DNA of 64,000 nucleotides, taken from positions 178,080,247 through 178,144,246 of the forward strand of contig CP136064.1 in the NCBI GenBank assembly GCA_032622095.1, written 5' to 3'. The position numbers were made by a program, and so were the translations under genes. Shown here piece after piece: positions 8,001 through 16,347 of this stretch. This DNA comes from Siphonodentalium dalli (lineage: Eukaryota > Mollusca > Scaphopoda > Gadilida > Siphonodentaliidae). The notes under the pieces are model-generated. The model saw only the letters and a program-made list of their open reading frames with translations, searched no databases and was not told the origin of the DNA. How positions within the stretch are numbered: the first letter of the stretch is position 1; each line of letters opens with the position of its first letter.

Positions 8001-10527
8001 TGCTGTTCTCCTCGTTTCGAGGGTACCGCTGCCTCAGAGAACTGGCCACTAGAGAATAGTGATCCCCTCCTTGGCTTAGCAACTCGGGGCGATAGTTACC
8101 TCAAACACGGAACGTGAGGGCACCGCAGCCAAGCTGCCCCTCCAAGAAGAACCACACAAACAAGAAAAGAAAAAAGAAGAAAAGTAGTGGGTATCCGTGG
8201 ACTATCGTACGGGACGTCAATCTGCTCCCTCGGGTCGGCCGTTGGCGGGTTGGCGTGCCCAGGTACGGCCGTGTGCTTCTCACCTAACATTTGAACCACG
8301 CCGTCCATCGCTACAAGTCACCATCTCAGGGTCAGCACCGCTGGGGGTGAGAACACCCTGTCCCTATTATAATCCTATATGCCTTCGGTCCCTGCTGGGC
8401 TTGGTTTGGGGCCGAAATTCAAGTAGGAGGCATGCTTCGGATCCTGCCCCACCTAACAACCCATCGCTAGTTCGGACGGATGGAGATCGGGATCGGGACG
8501 AGCTGTAGTTCTATCCCCGAGGTGAAAAGGCTTTGGACATTCCTTTGGGGTCACCCATACAAAAGAGAAATGAAGAAGAGAATTGTGTTCACGAGGGAGC
8601 TCAGATAGTTGTTTAGGGTTCTCTGTTGCAGACAAGTGTCGCTGTAGCCGAGTGGTTAGGCCATCGGACTGCAAACCTGGCGACATGGGAACGGACTAGG
8701 TATTCAAAAGACTTCCTGCTTTATATGTGGTTGCTTCTTTCAATGTGCCATCCGGCGCCTGAGAGGTTGTGGTCATGGCCGGAATAGAGTATCGCCTGTG
8801 TCGATAGTCTTCAGGAATAATCTTTGGATGATGGGTCAGTCATATCACGAAGAGCGGTACTGATACAATGGGTCGCTATATGAATCCATCCTAGACATAG
8901 GCTCATCTTCAGAAAGCAACTGATTTCCTATCTTCACGATTCACATTAATAACGTTGTACGCTCTTCCTACGGACAGAAGATCCTTGCCAGATGCTTTCC
9001 CTCGTGTGAGATATTCACTAGCATTGGGTGTAGGATGCCAGATCATATGATCCGCCCACTTGATTCGCACTTCAGACGATGGTTGTCTCAAGAACAAGGT
9101 GCATTCGGAGGGGTACCCCATCCGTCCCAGAAGGGGTACACAATCACGGTGCATGTTTTCTGTGATTTCTCAGTTGGTTTAACTTTGGAGCTAGCCGGTA
9201 TTTCAACATGTTGAATATCGCCAGGTTGGGAAATGGAAGCCTTCTCGAAATCGTGAAACAGATAAATGCCAGGCTCCAAATGCATTGCCTTTTGTGAGCA
9301 TCAAATGCGGAATCAGGTTGGTCATACAGCATTCAACTTTGAAAAGTTCGCGAGCATCATTACGAGCATAGTTTCGTGGTTCTCATTGAATCTCAAGGCT
9401 TGCAACCTCTTGTTGACTACTTTAGCGGACAGTTGATTAGAAGTAGCCTTTCTTTCTAAATGGTCTATCTGCTTTCTTCTCTTCCTATTATCTTCTCCAT
9501 GACATGAGACACATTGACAGCGACGGTTGTCTTGTGGAGCTTCATTTAGTTTGCTGAGGTCCCGACCTGGGACAACCTGACCCACTGACAACCCAACCCA
9601 AATAAAGAATAAATATAAGTATATATATCAGAAACTCAAAGAAAACGAGTAATTAATTGATGTTATATAATAGGAATCTTAAAGGCCCACTTAATTTTCG
9701 AGTCACCAATTATTTTTTTATGGTGACTTGATATACGGTTTTAATAACAATCTATGCCATAAAATATGATTAAAATACCATAATTCATCACTATTTGAAA
9801 CATCCGTTTCTCAGAAGATGCCAACAGAGAAATAGAAAACTGCTGAAATCATTTAAAGACTCCCCCCCCCCCCCCCCCTGCGACACCCAGAATGCAACTG
9901 ATCTCAAACGGCTGCATTGAAAATGATATTGATTTTTACTTCAATCTTGATGACAAAACGTGTTGGCAACTCAACAAAAACAACATTCCACAGATTATTA
10001 CACCGGATAAGTTGATAATACAATGTTTTGGAGCTTCCTCTTTCAAATGGTATATAATATGGCATATATTTTATATAATGTGATCTGGGGGTTCGAAAAT
10101 TAAGTGGGCCTTTAAGAATAGATGAAATTAAAATATTACAATAAAAATATTTACTCAAATCATGGGACAACCCTGCCCTGAAATTCGGGACAACCTGACA
10201 TAAAATACGCTCGGGTCGGTTTGTCGGTGGGTCGGGTTGTCACGGTTCCAATTACTATAATCACCATCATGATAAAATTTTCTTCACTTCTTGAATTTCG
10301 ATTTTTCAGACAAAAAGCCTGACAAGAGGGGCAAGGATGACAAAAAAGATGCAAAGGGCAAAGGAAAGACTCCCTCATTACCAGACGAGGATGGTGAAGA
10401 TGCCCCTCCACCTCCACTTGAGGTCAAAGTTGAAGTTCACTTGCACCATTGGCAGACAGCTATGGACTCTGTTAGAGAGGAGGAAGAAAAGATGAAAGCC
10501 AGTCAGGAACAGCACACAGAGTCTTGA
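1910..10527 (+). CDS. Lysine-rich protein of unknown function, C-terminal part, four exons
   Basis: Join 1910-2020, 3039-3245, 6035-6104, 10310-10527. Every junction has AG/GT borders and the phases agree (0, 0, then 1 across the last intron), giving 201 residues in one frame ending in TGA. The reading is partial at its 5' end because 1910 is a splice acceptor, not a start. About 44 of 201 residues are Lys, mostly in K/D/G-rich stretches at residues 19-48, 107-129 and 130-149. Between them residues 52-106 look folded, with alternating hydrophobic residues (TFTTLATFKIPLDEFLEGDF). The C-terminus has an acidic stretch (155-160), four prolines (162-165), a beta-like VKVEVHLHHW and a charged helix EEEEKMK. 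I do not recognise the family; K/D/E-rich linkers of this kind occur in axonemal and nucleolar proteins, but that is no assignment. Introns are 1.0, 2.8 and 4.2 kb and full of transposon relics. Confidence 0.8.
2021..3038 (+). other. Intron between exons a and b
   Basis: GT..AG intron of 1018 bp. It contains a short poly-C tract near 2466 and a foldback MITE derivative at 2861-2978. The 69-codon open frame at 2343-2552 is low complexity and is not a gene. Confidence 0.7.
2861..2978. repeat. Foldback MITE, left arm mostly deleted
   Basis: The left end CAGTAATACCCTAAATA is joined directly to AGAGCTTTCTGATGAATGG, so most of one arm is lost. The right arm is present through GGGCATTACT. It is in the intron 60 bp before exon b. 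Confidence 0.7.
3039..3245 (+). CDS. Exon b of the lysine-rich protein
   Basis: 207 nt, 69 codons, phase 0 at both ends. Acceptor TTCTTTCAG/CCT; donor AAG/GTAATG. It starts with PAKDDKKKKKKEPELDLKR, then the least biased segment of the protein, from PPTFTTLATFKIPLDEFLEG to TDHPRK. This segment is the best probe for a profile search. Confidence 0.82.
3444..3489. repeat. Foldback MITE remnant
   Basis: A short piece, ATGGCTTGTTGCCATTCATC fused to GGATTATTTAGGGCATTACTG and TA, which are parts of opposite arms of the family. Most of the element is deleted. Confidence 0.6.
3925..4381. mobile_element. piggyBac-like MITE with TTAA ends
   Basis: Left end TTAA-CCCTTTTAGTGCCAGG and right end CCTGGCACTCAAAGGG-TTAA are inverted copies. 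A TTAA target duplication and CCC..GGG termini are the known signature of piggyBac-type elements. There is no transposase frame. Its interior contains a long hairpin (about 4266-4333) whose arms read GCATTCTCTTATATATGCGA and the complement, also found in the elements at 6236 and 13770. Confidence 0.75.
4548..5449 (+). mobile_element. tRNA-derived SINE, interrupted by a MITE
   Basis: The SINE is flanked by an 11-bp target-site duplication CTATGTGGATA at 4537-4547 and 5450-5460. The head has an A-box-like TGGCTCAGCCG (about 4558), and the body after the interruption has a B-box-like GGGTTCAAATCC (about 5244). The 3' tail reads AAGCGACATTAAACGCAATC, a tail style seen in many molluscan SINEs. Without the insertion at 4591-5208 and its 8-bp duplication it would be about 276 bp. 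Both Pol III boxes are now separated by more than 600 bp, so this copy should be transcriptionally dead. Confidence 0.75.
4591..5208. mobile_element. hAT-like MITE nested in the SINE
   Basis: 618 bp with terminal inverted repeats CAAGCCTGAATTTAA (4591-4605) and TTATATTCAGGCTTG (5194-5208), 14 of 15 matching. Flanked by an 8-bp duplication CTCCAGGC at 4583-4590 and 5209-5216. An 8-bp duplication and a CA start are typical of hAT elements (P elements also give 8 bp). Repeated GACAT/ATGTC motifs lie just inside both ends, resembling transposase subterminal sites. No transposase frame is present. Confidence 0.75.
5558..5690. repeat. Long hairpin (about 54-bp arms)
   Basis: Left arm AGAGTAATTAATTGGTTCTG through GAGAGGCGAGAG (to 5611), loop of about 24 nt, right arm CTCTCGCCTCGAGTGAATTA through ATTGATTACTCT (from 5636). 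Arms match with only a few differences. Probably a foldback transposon relic. Confidence 0.7.
5692..5915. repeat. Small inverted-repeat element
   Basis: Ends TTATTACACTCCTGCATC (from 5692) and the inverted copy GCGCATAGGAGTGTAATAA (to 5915). It abuts the hairpin at 5558-5690, so the two may be one larger element. No coding capacity. Confidence 0.5.
6035..6104 (+). CDS. Exon c of the lysine-rich protein
   Basis: 70 nt: 23 codons plus the first base of a split Asp codon. Acceptor ATATCTGTAG/GAT; donor AAAG/GTAAAT. Encodes DGKKGKDDKKKPASPRKDKG then KEK. Ten of 23 residues are Lys. The exon could be missed by gene finders because of its size and low complexity; the phase match to both neighbours supports it. 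Confidence 0.75.
6236..6528. mobile_element. piggyBac-like hairpin MITE, copy 2
   Basis: Left TTAA-ACCTTTCATGATGGGAGCTG, right GGAAGGG-TTAA. Inside are two hairpins built from TGCATTCTCTTAT..TATGCGAG arms around CTCCCATAGGGAG. The left end aligns well with the reverse complement of the right end of the element at 13770-13985 (both contain GGAGCTGCGCT and CAGCATTAAA), so they are one family. Confidence 0.7.
6886..7419 (+). repeat. Two diverged direct copies about 388 bp apart
   Basis: GCACATTTGGATATGA occurs at 6886 and 7274, and GGTGACTTACTTTCGG at 7015 and 7404, with alignable sequence between. The constant 388-389 bp offset shows an old tandem duplication. No coding role is seen. Confidence 0.65.
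7650..9600. other. GC-richer stretch with broken frames only
   Basis: This segment is visibly richer in GC than its surroundings. The - strand between 8909 and 9591 has three overlapping open frames in different phases (8909-9154, 9088-9285, 9322-9591), the last with CQCVSCHGEDNRKRRKQIDH, which could be remains of one frameshifted coding sequence. I do not recognise any of it. It lies inside an intron and is probably a decayed insertion. Confidence 0.4.
8635..8690 (+). pseudogene. tRNA-like head, no B box
   Basis: Contains an A-box-like TAGCCGAGTGGTTAGG and an anticodon-loop-like CTGCAAA, but no recognisable T arm or B box follows and the acceptor stem does not close. Most likely a truncated tRNA-derived SINE head or tRNA relic. 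Confidence 0.35.
9679..10115. mobile_element. TTAA-flanked element with perfect 23-bp inverted ends
   Basis: Left end TTAAAGGCCCACTTAATTTT (9679-9701 in full) and right end AAAATTAAGTGGGCCTTTAA (10093-10115 in full) are exact inverted copies over 23 bp, TTAA included. The TTAA could be a piggyBac-type target duplication, but the termini AGG..CCT differ from the usual CCC..GGG. An inner hairpin (GGTGACT and complement) lies near the left end. No transposase frame. Confidence 0.65.
10310..10527 (+). CDS. Exon d (last coding exon) of the lysine-rich protein
   Basis: 218 nt: two bases completing a split Asp codon, 71 codons and TGA. Acceptor is a T-rich tract ending CAG. Begins KKPDKRGKDDKKDAKGKGK, then an acidic stretch, PPPP, EVKVEVHLHHWQ and a C-terminal EEEEKMKASQEQHTES. 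No AATAAA is present for about 1.5 kb after the stop (first near 12022, next near 12163), so the polyadenylation site is not placed. Confidence 0.82.
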
Positions 10528-10615
10528 CCTGTCAACATTGTCATTATCATATCTCAAATTTAAATCAACCAGCCTGAGATAGAGATTTCTGACAGTAATG
10601 CCCGAAGATTTCTGA

Positions 10616-10816
10616 CAGTAATGCCCGAAGTGTAAGACCCTATAACCACAGCATAATTATGGGAAATTTTTCAGGATATAGTCGGAAATATGGCTTGTTG
10701 CCACTCACAGAGAACTTTCCGATGAATGGCAGCAAGCCATATTTCTGACTAAATCCTGAAAAATTTCCCATAATTATGCTGTGGATTTGGGGTCGATTAT
10801 TTAGGACATTACTGTA
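10616..10816. repeat. Tc1/mariner-like foldback MITE, both arms
   Basis: Left end CAGTAATGCCCGAAG, right end TTAGGACATTACTG with TA after it. Arms contain CCACAGCATAATTATGGG and complement. A 23-bp piece around GATTTCTGACAGTAATGCCC is duplicated in tandem just before it (from about 10586), perhaps a slippage or re-insertion footprint. It begins about 60 bp after the stop codon, so it may lie in the 3' UTR. Confidence 0.75.
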
Positions 10817-11293
10817 TGTAGTGGTGAGGTTTACATTGTAAAACGGAGAAACTTGGGTTGAAATAGAAATACTCTTGGTGCGGTGCAAAAGCACCACATC
10901 ATATAACTCGTGAAAGTTTGACGTATGCCGATAATGTTGAATGACAAGGTGGCTTCGTGAAAATCATAATTATGCGACAATCGCTGAACTGCGAAATGTG
11001 CAAGACTAATATTGTCTAACCGCTTGCTTCGCTAAGAATTTCATGTGTATTATAATCAACCACGAGGTATGAGTTAAAGGTAACAGTAAAGGGTCATTTT
11101 GTGTATTTTTATGGGTTATTTTTGGGGGGACAAATGAATCTCAGTCTCATGCTGTTGTGTTTTGTGTGGTCATCTTGCCATGGAGAGGATAAGGAGATTG
11201 TCAAATTCCAACATAATTAAATTGCTGAAAAAACTTGGAATTCTGCCGTTGATAGATATCACCTTATTGATGTGTATATAAACTAATTATATA

Positions 11294-11470
11294 CAGTAAT
11301 GCCCTAAATAATCGACTCCTTAACCACAGCAGAATTATGGGTAACTTTTCAGGATTTAGTCGGAAATATGGCTTGTTGCCATTCATCGGAAAGCTCTCGA
11401 TGAGCTAAATCCTGAAAAGTTACCCATAATTCTGCTGTGGTTAAGGAGTCGATTATTTAGGGCATTAGTG
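11294..11470. mobile_element. Tc1/mariner-like foldback MITE, best copy
   Basis: TA-CAGTAATGCCCTAAATAATC at the left and ATTATTTAGGGCATTAGTG-TA at the right; arms of about 70-100 bp pair almost perfectly through CCTTAACCACAGCAGAATTA and CAGGATTTAGTCGG, with a GAAAGCTCTCGATGAGC centre. TA flanks with CAGT-type ends fit the Tc1/mariner superfamily. It has no coding capacity and must have been moved in trans. Confidence 0.8.
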
Positions 11471-11727
11471 TATTCCTACGGTCTCTGTTCCGAGATGCCG
11501 ACTATATGCATTCGGTTATCTTGCTTGCTATAAGTTTCAGTTGACGTTAAGTTATGAGCTCTGAATGATCTAAACCAGTTTCCACAAAACGGGAATGTCT
11601 GGCTATCATGTGAATCAACTGACCATCGGTAGCTACTAGCAACCAAGTTACCATTTTACAATCTAAACCTCCCCAGTATGTGGCAATATACTGTGTTTCT
11701 AAACATGAAGTCTGTCCTTTTTTATAC

Positions 11728-11791
11728 AAATAACCTTCAGTTTGAAACTGAACAGCTTTATAGAAATAACCTCCATTTTGAAACCGAACAG
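11728..11791 (+). repeat. Short direct repeat, two 28-bp copies
   Basis: AAATAACCTTCAGTTTGAAA.. at 11728 and AAATAACCTCCATTTTGAAA.. at 11764, 36 bp apart and each ending GAACAG. Confidence 0.6.
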
Positions 11792-13478
11792 TTTTTCATC
11801 TGCCTTGAATTTAGTATATTTTTCATATAATTTTGTCAGACAGTCAAACTAAAAAGCAGTTTATGCCTACCAAAAATTAATCAATGTTAAAATGTGCAAG
11901 ATAGATTAGCAGGCAATGTTTGGGAGAAGACAAAACTAGAAACTGTTCTTTGTTTATTTAGTTCTGTTTTATTGTACACATGGTTTCTAATTAATTTCCA
12001 TTATTACAGCATGAGTTCAAGAATAAAATATCATCTTTGGGTTTCCACAAAAAGAGACATGGATTATTTTCATGCATGCAGTAATTCAGGAATCATACAT
12101 TGTTGAAATGTACAACATTGCATGTGTGCCCTTTTAAAAGTGTTCTTGCGTGTAAAACTTAGAATAAATTTTCATGCAAATCCATAATGAGTAAAATTTT
12201 GAGACCTTAAGAAGCAAATAGATCTTTTTAGGTTATATTTGTCAATACGGTGGCATTCTCACATTTGGTCGGTTGAATTTCAATAACTTTATATCCGTTA
12301 GTACTTGCTGCGAGTGCCTTGTGGGCCTTTAATCTTAAGGATAAGCAACCACATGTTGACTGAGCAGATGTGAATCATTTGTTACTATTTATACAACCCT
12401 CCTGGGTTGGAATATCTGTGATATAAAATAAAAAAAAATGTTATCCTTGTTATGAGTAATAAATATTCATCAATTTGCTATGTCTGCTTCAATTTTAATT
12501 CAGTGTTGTCATATAGATATCCCAGTGCACAAGATCCAGGTGGATATGTAGGGGCCCAAATCACAGAGGAGAAATTCTGTAGCTGTCCTGGAAATCTAAT
12601 AATTATTTTCCTCATGACATTCCATCTACAGTCTCAAATTAACATTGTTTTAGTTACTTTTTCCCTTCTGGGAAGTTTCTATATCCCCTAATTTGCAGAA
12701 GATAAAATGCATTATCGAGGTGACTAATGGGTGAACATCAACTTCAACTGGGGATATTCAATCTGATCCTAGGTCTCCCATAGCCATTGAGGCCTAAGCA
12801 GAATGGGGTTCCCAGAGGGTGAATATGGTGATGCTAGCCCACCATGTGGGATAGCGCCACTAAATTCTGAAAATGACAAACACTCTTTTTGCAGGCGTGG
12901 ATGGATGTTCAGCTAATAATATCAACAAACAAACAGGCTAATGATGTTTGTTAAAATTATTAGCTGCAAAGTACTACAAATTAAGATGGTGCTGTGAAAT
13001 TAGAAGTCAGTCTTGAAGATGCTGATATTACTGTAGAAAAATGTTTACACTCTGCTTTGAGAAATCAGTATCTTCCAAAAGACAACCACGGCAGCCATAT
13101 ATGTTTAATGTACGGTAATTCAAATGTAATGCAATTGAATTGCATGTCTTTTTGGTGAATAATGCTTTACTTCTGTTATATGTAATGCGGAAAAAAAAGT
13201 TGCATTACACATTACTTTACATTACTTCAAAAAAAGTAATGGATTGTAATGCTTTACCATGACCTGATGCTGAGGTAACCAATTATTTCAACCTCACAGA
13301 AATATCTGCTCCTCATAGCTTGAAATATGAAAGGCTTGAGTTCACTGATTTGCATGTATAGTAAATTGGACATTCTTTCTGGATTGTAGCTGCTGTTTGG
13401 ATTTCAAAGGGAGATAATATTTATCACAGAAAACTTGTTTTTTTAAGATCAAAAATATATTTGTAAAAACAAAATTAA

Positions 13479-13662
13479 AGGTGACTATCTCCTTTTATAC
13501 TCAACAGAACATATGCAACTGGAGTCATAAATTCATTTTCATTAATATTACCATGTTATTTGCATCGTTCATAGAGGACATGGGTGTATTTTGCACTAAT
13601 CCATGGCTCAAATTCATTCATTTGTTGCATATATTCTGTTGATTATAAAAGGAGATTGTCCC
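13479..13662. repeat. Inverted-repeat element, about 40-bp arms
   Basis: Left arm GTGACTATCTCCTTTTATAC through CAACAGAACATATGCAAC, right arm GTTGCATATATTCTGTTGAT through AAAAGGAGATTGTCCC. The arms match with few changes. Unassigned MITE. Confidence 0.6.
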
Positions 13663-13769
13663 ATAAATGGTTGGATTTAGTGTACAGTAATACTTATGAA
13701 AACCACAAAAACTGAAAGCTAATATTGTGATCCAGATTCTATTACCGGTACACTCACTGGTTTATTAAT

Positions 13770-13985
13770 TTAACCCTTCCATGACAGGAACTTCCTGAAA
13801 TTTTGCGAAAACACTGCCAATGCATTCTCTTATATATGTGAGTCTCCCATAGGGAGCCTCGCATATATAACAGAATAAATTGGCTTAACAATATTAACTT
13901 GACCTTGTAAGCCAGTGCATTGAGAATGCATTGGTACAGGTAATTTAATGCTGTACCAGCGCAGCTCCTGTCATAACAGGGTTAA
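13770..13985. mobile_element. piggyBac-like hairpin MITE, copy 3
   Basis: Left TTAA-CCCTTCCATGACAGGA, right TCCTGTCATAACAGGG-TTAA, with an inner hairpin around CTCCCATAGGGAG. Same family as 6236-6528. A further GGGTTAA at about 14229-14235 could mark a second, overlapping end. Confidence 0.7.
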
Positions 13986-15289
13986 ATTATTCACTTTGGT
14001 AGAGAACGTGGATTCTATCTTGAAAACCAGGAATGTCGTTTTGAAGAAAGTGTCCAAACTTGCTAGAACAATATCTCTTTCACATACTACAAGGTCCAAT
14101 AGTGCAATACATGCACTAGATACATATAAATTTGCCATGGCCATCAATGTTTAAAATTTTGCCAATTATGCGCCACCTTAATCAATGGGAGTGGAGTAAT
14201 TACTCGTCAGATATTATTCAGTTATCAAAGGGTTAATAGCCTATGAACAGAATTGAAGCTGGAGCAATAAAGATTGGTCTAGTACTACTAGTATGATGAA
14301 TTTATACATTGAAATACATTTGGAATTAACACGTTTTATTTATACAACATCAGACACATGGGTGAATATATTTGTTGAGTATTATTTTATGTAACCAGGG
14401 ACTGGGGCGGGTTGGGGTGGGGGCCCCCACCAACTTTGGTAAAACATTTGAACAGTTGGAAATTTCATACCTGGCACAACATTATTTCGAAATTTCACAC
14501 TAACAATAGGTTGAAATTGTTATTGTCGTTTGATTTTCCAACAGTTTATTTGAGGGGGATTTGTTGTTTCAGACCAACATTTGCATGTTGACCTCCTTTT
14601 GGTCAAAATTTTAGACTGATATTGCCATCAGTTGGAAATTTTCCAACCTTAGGGGTGGTGTCAGGTTGGATATTATGACATAATTATATATCAATAAATT
14701 CCACATTAGGAATATATGAGTATTCTGTCTTCTGATCAGTTTCCGTTCGGGTGATGATTTCAATCAGGTAGCTAGGCCTACCGTTGGCTTGCACCTTCTA
14801 CAGACAGCGATGTGGACAATTTAAACATAGCTGGGAATGGACCATGCAAACCAACTTGAGCCGTGCTTGTTAAACTACACCCACGCAGGGCAGTTGTCAT
14901 AATACAAAAAGGTAGGCATAAACAACCGAAAACTCCAGTTAAAAACGGGATTGTGTACATTGTGCGATCAGGCGCGTGTTGAAACTGAATATCATTTTGT
15001 GATCTAAGAGCAAGAATATTTCGAAATATTCAAGAAAATAAGGGTGAATTTTTTTAAATGAGCGATAGTGAAAAATTTCAAACGATTATGAGAAATGATG
15101 AAGCAAAGATTATAAATACCGTATGCAACATGATCAGGTTGTTGTTTCTCAGAAGAGGGTCTTTGAAAGTTTAGTATATTATAATGATAAACACGAGAAG
15201 TTATTGGTGGTAGTTGAATGACGATGCATTGCATCAAACAGTTATTGAACACAATTTATTATCGTTCGTATTTACATGTTTTAAGTTTT

Positions 15290-15358
15290 AATTCATGTTG
15301 TAACTTGCAACTGCCTATATATCTGGTGTATTGCAATAAATATTCTATTCTATTCTAA
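15290..15358 (+). repeat. LINE-like 3' tail with TATTC microsatellite
   Basis: TGTATTGCAATAAATATTC followed by repeats of CTATT. A short pentamer tail after an AATAAA-containing end is typical of truncated non-LTR retrotransposon 3' ends in invertebrates. No reverse transcriptase is seen upstream. Confidence 0.4.
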
Positions 15359-15393
15359 TACAGATAATTTAAACACAAGCCAAGACAATTTCA

Positions 15394-15714
15394 TCTATTA
15401 TATATTTTGGAACTTCTGTATGTATGTATGTATGTATGTGTGTTATAGACTCGAAAACTGCTCGACCGATCCGACTCAAATTTGGTATGTAGGCTCACTT
15501 TGATCCCGGGAACAATATGGGCGGGTCCAATTTCAGGTGCGGCCGCGTCCATGACCCTTGATCTTGACATTGACCTCGTCCATATACGCTCATATAGGCA
15601 TGTTTCTGGACCGATCGAACAATAATTTGTCCAGACGCTGTATATTCTGCCCAGACGGAGGTGATCACAAAGAAATCCCCAAATAGCCCAGCCGAAGTCG
15701 GGCACATCAGCTAG
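15394..15714 (+). mobile_element. Helitron-like element (non-autonomous)
   Basis: Starts A/TCTATTATATATTTTGG and ends ATCAGCTAG/T. A TC start, a CTAG end, insertion between A and T, and a GC-rich hairpin (GCCC..GGGC, 15686-15703) 7 nt before the CTAG are the accepted Helitron signature. It includes a TATG microsatellite (about 15417-15440) and GACCGATCCGACTCAAATTT, a motif of many dispersed invertebrate repeats. No Rep/helicase frame. Confidence 0.6.
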
Positions 15715-15898
15715 TATAAAAAATATATAGAACAAATAAACATGTATTGGTAACTCAACACTATATATTCTCAATTATTTGCGGAAACTGCCGAATCATG
15801 TTGCATATCAGATTGAAAATGCTCGGTTTTAAACCTTCATGAGGAACATGAACTTTTCTTTTTCATCAAAGTCAAGGCACCCAGGAGCCATGGAGGTT

Positions 15899-16264
15899 TT
15901 AATATATGTGGCAAAAATCTTTCGGTTGATGGGCGTGGCTTCTAAAGGTCATAATCTCGAAGAGTTCATCGTATACACCGTACAGTTCTAGTAAATTGAG
16001 ACTCATCGTGGTCGCAAAAAAGATTAAATCTATCAAATCGAGAATTCCCTGATAGTTGGTGAACTCGATTTCACGCGAAATGGCGGATAAATGCCTGTTT
16101 GAACGCAATTGCAAATATCTGGTCGCAAAAAGGGTAATCTTCATTTTGACGCGGGGCGGAGCTAATTTAAATATTTTTTTGTATTTCCGACGAAACGAAA
16201 TAGCTAGTTGTGTTGCTTTCTGCACAAAACGGGTGATATCTATTTGATGTTTGTAAACAATCAA
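15899..16264 (-). other. Open frame of 121 codons, probably not a gene
   Basis: The first 17 or so codons are translated from the edge of the tRNA repeat array, and the rest shows no domain I recognise. No splice or upstream support is visible. Recorded only because it is the longest frame in the array-proximal flank. Confidence 0.15.
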
Positions 16265-16347
16265 ATTGGGAACCAGGTGGTCGGGTATTAAAAGTCTGAT
16301 GCTCTACCGACTGAGCTAACCGGGCTGGTTGCTAGTGGGGCCACCAT
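16213..16347 (-). repeat. Degenerate edge unit of the array (135 bp)
   Basis: The outermost unit lacks 106 bp between two copies of CTATTTGA (junction 16240-16247) and 116 bp between two copies of TTA (junction 16288-16290). 357-106-116 = 135, exactly its length. Homology to the array stops at about 16213. Confidence 0.9.
16288..16325 (-). pseudogene. 5' half of tRNA-Lys(UUU) at the array edge
   Basis: Nucleotides 1-38 of the tRNA gene (acceptor 5' strand, D arm with A box, anticodon) remain; intron, T arm with B box and terminator are deleted. It cannot make a tRNA. Confidence 0.9.

Larger units (their letters stand above)
6105..10309 (+). other. Intron between exons c and d
   Basis: 4.2-kb GT..AG intron. 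It holds a piggyBac-like MITE (6236-6528), a diverged direct duplication (about 6886-7030 and 7274-7419), a GC-richer stretch with broken frames (about 7650-9600), a poly-C tract (9863-9879) and a TTAA-flanked element (9679-10115). Pieces of an inverted repeat rich in GGGACAACCTGAC / GTCGGGTTGTC lie outside that last element at about 9568-9599 and 10160-10242. Confidence 0.65.
10528..16212. other. 3' UTR/flank between the gene and the tRNA array
   Basis: No further coding region is supported. It holds foldback MITEs (10616-10816, 11294-11470), a 28-bp direct repeat (11728-11755 and 11764-11791), an inverted-repeat element (13479-13662), a piggyBac-like MITE (13770-13985), a LINE-like 3' tail (about 15290-15358) and a Helitron-like element (15394-15714). 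The 121-codon frame at 15899-16264 (-) starts inside the array edge and shows no recognisable domain. Confidence 0.6.

Noticed and set aside
7682-8686. Several 60-103 codon frames on both strands
   Set aside because: Open frames of this size are expected by chance in the GC-richer block, overlap each other on both strands, and show no recognisable motif.
8635-8690. A functional tRNA-Cys(GCA) gene
   Set aside because: The A box and anticodon-like loop are present but there is no T arm, B box or closing acceptor stem.
10528-12170. Polyadenylation site for the lysine-rich gene at the AATAAA near 12022 or 12163
   Set aside because: Both are more than 1.4 kb after the stop with no supporting downstream element or transcript, so I did not assign either.
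15899-16264. A 121-residue protein next to the array
   Set aside because: Its start is array sequence, and no domain, splice signal or codon bias supports it.
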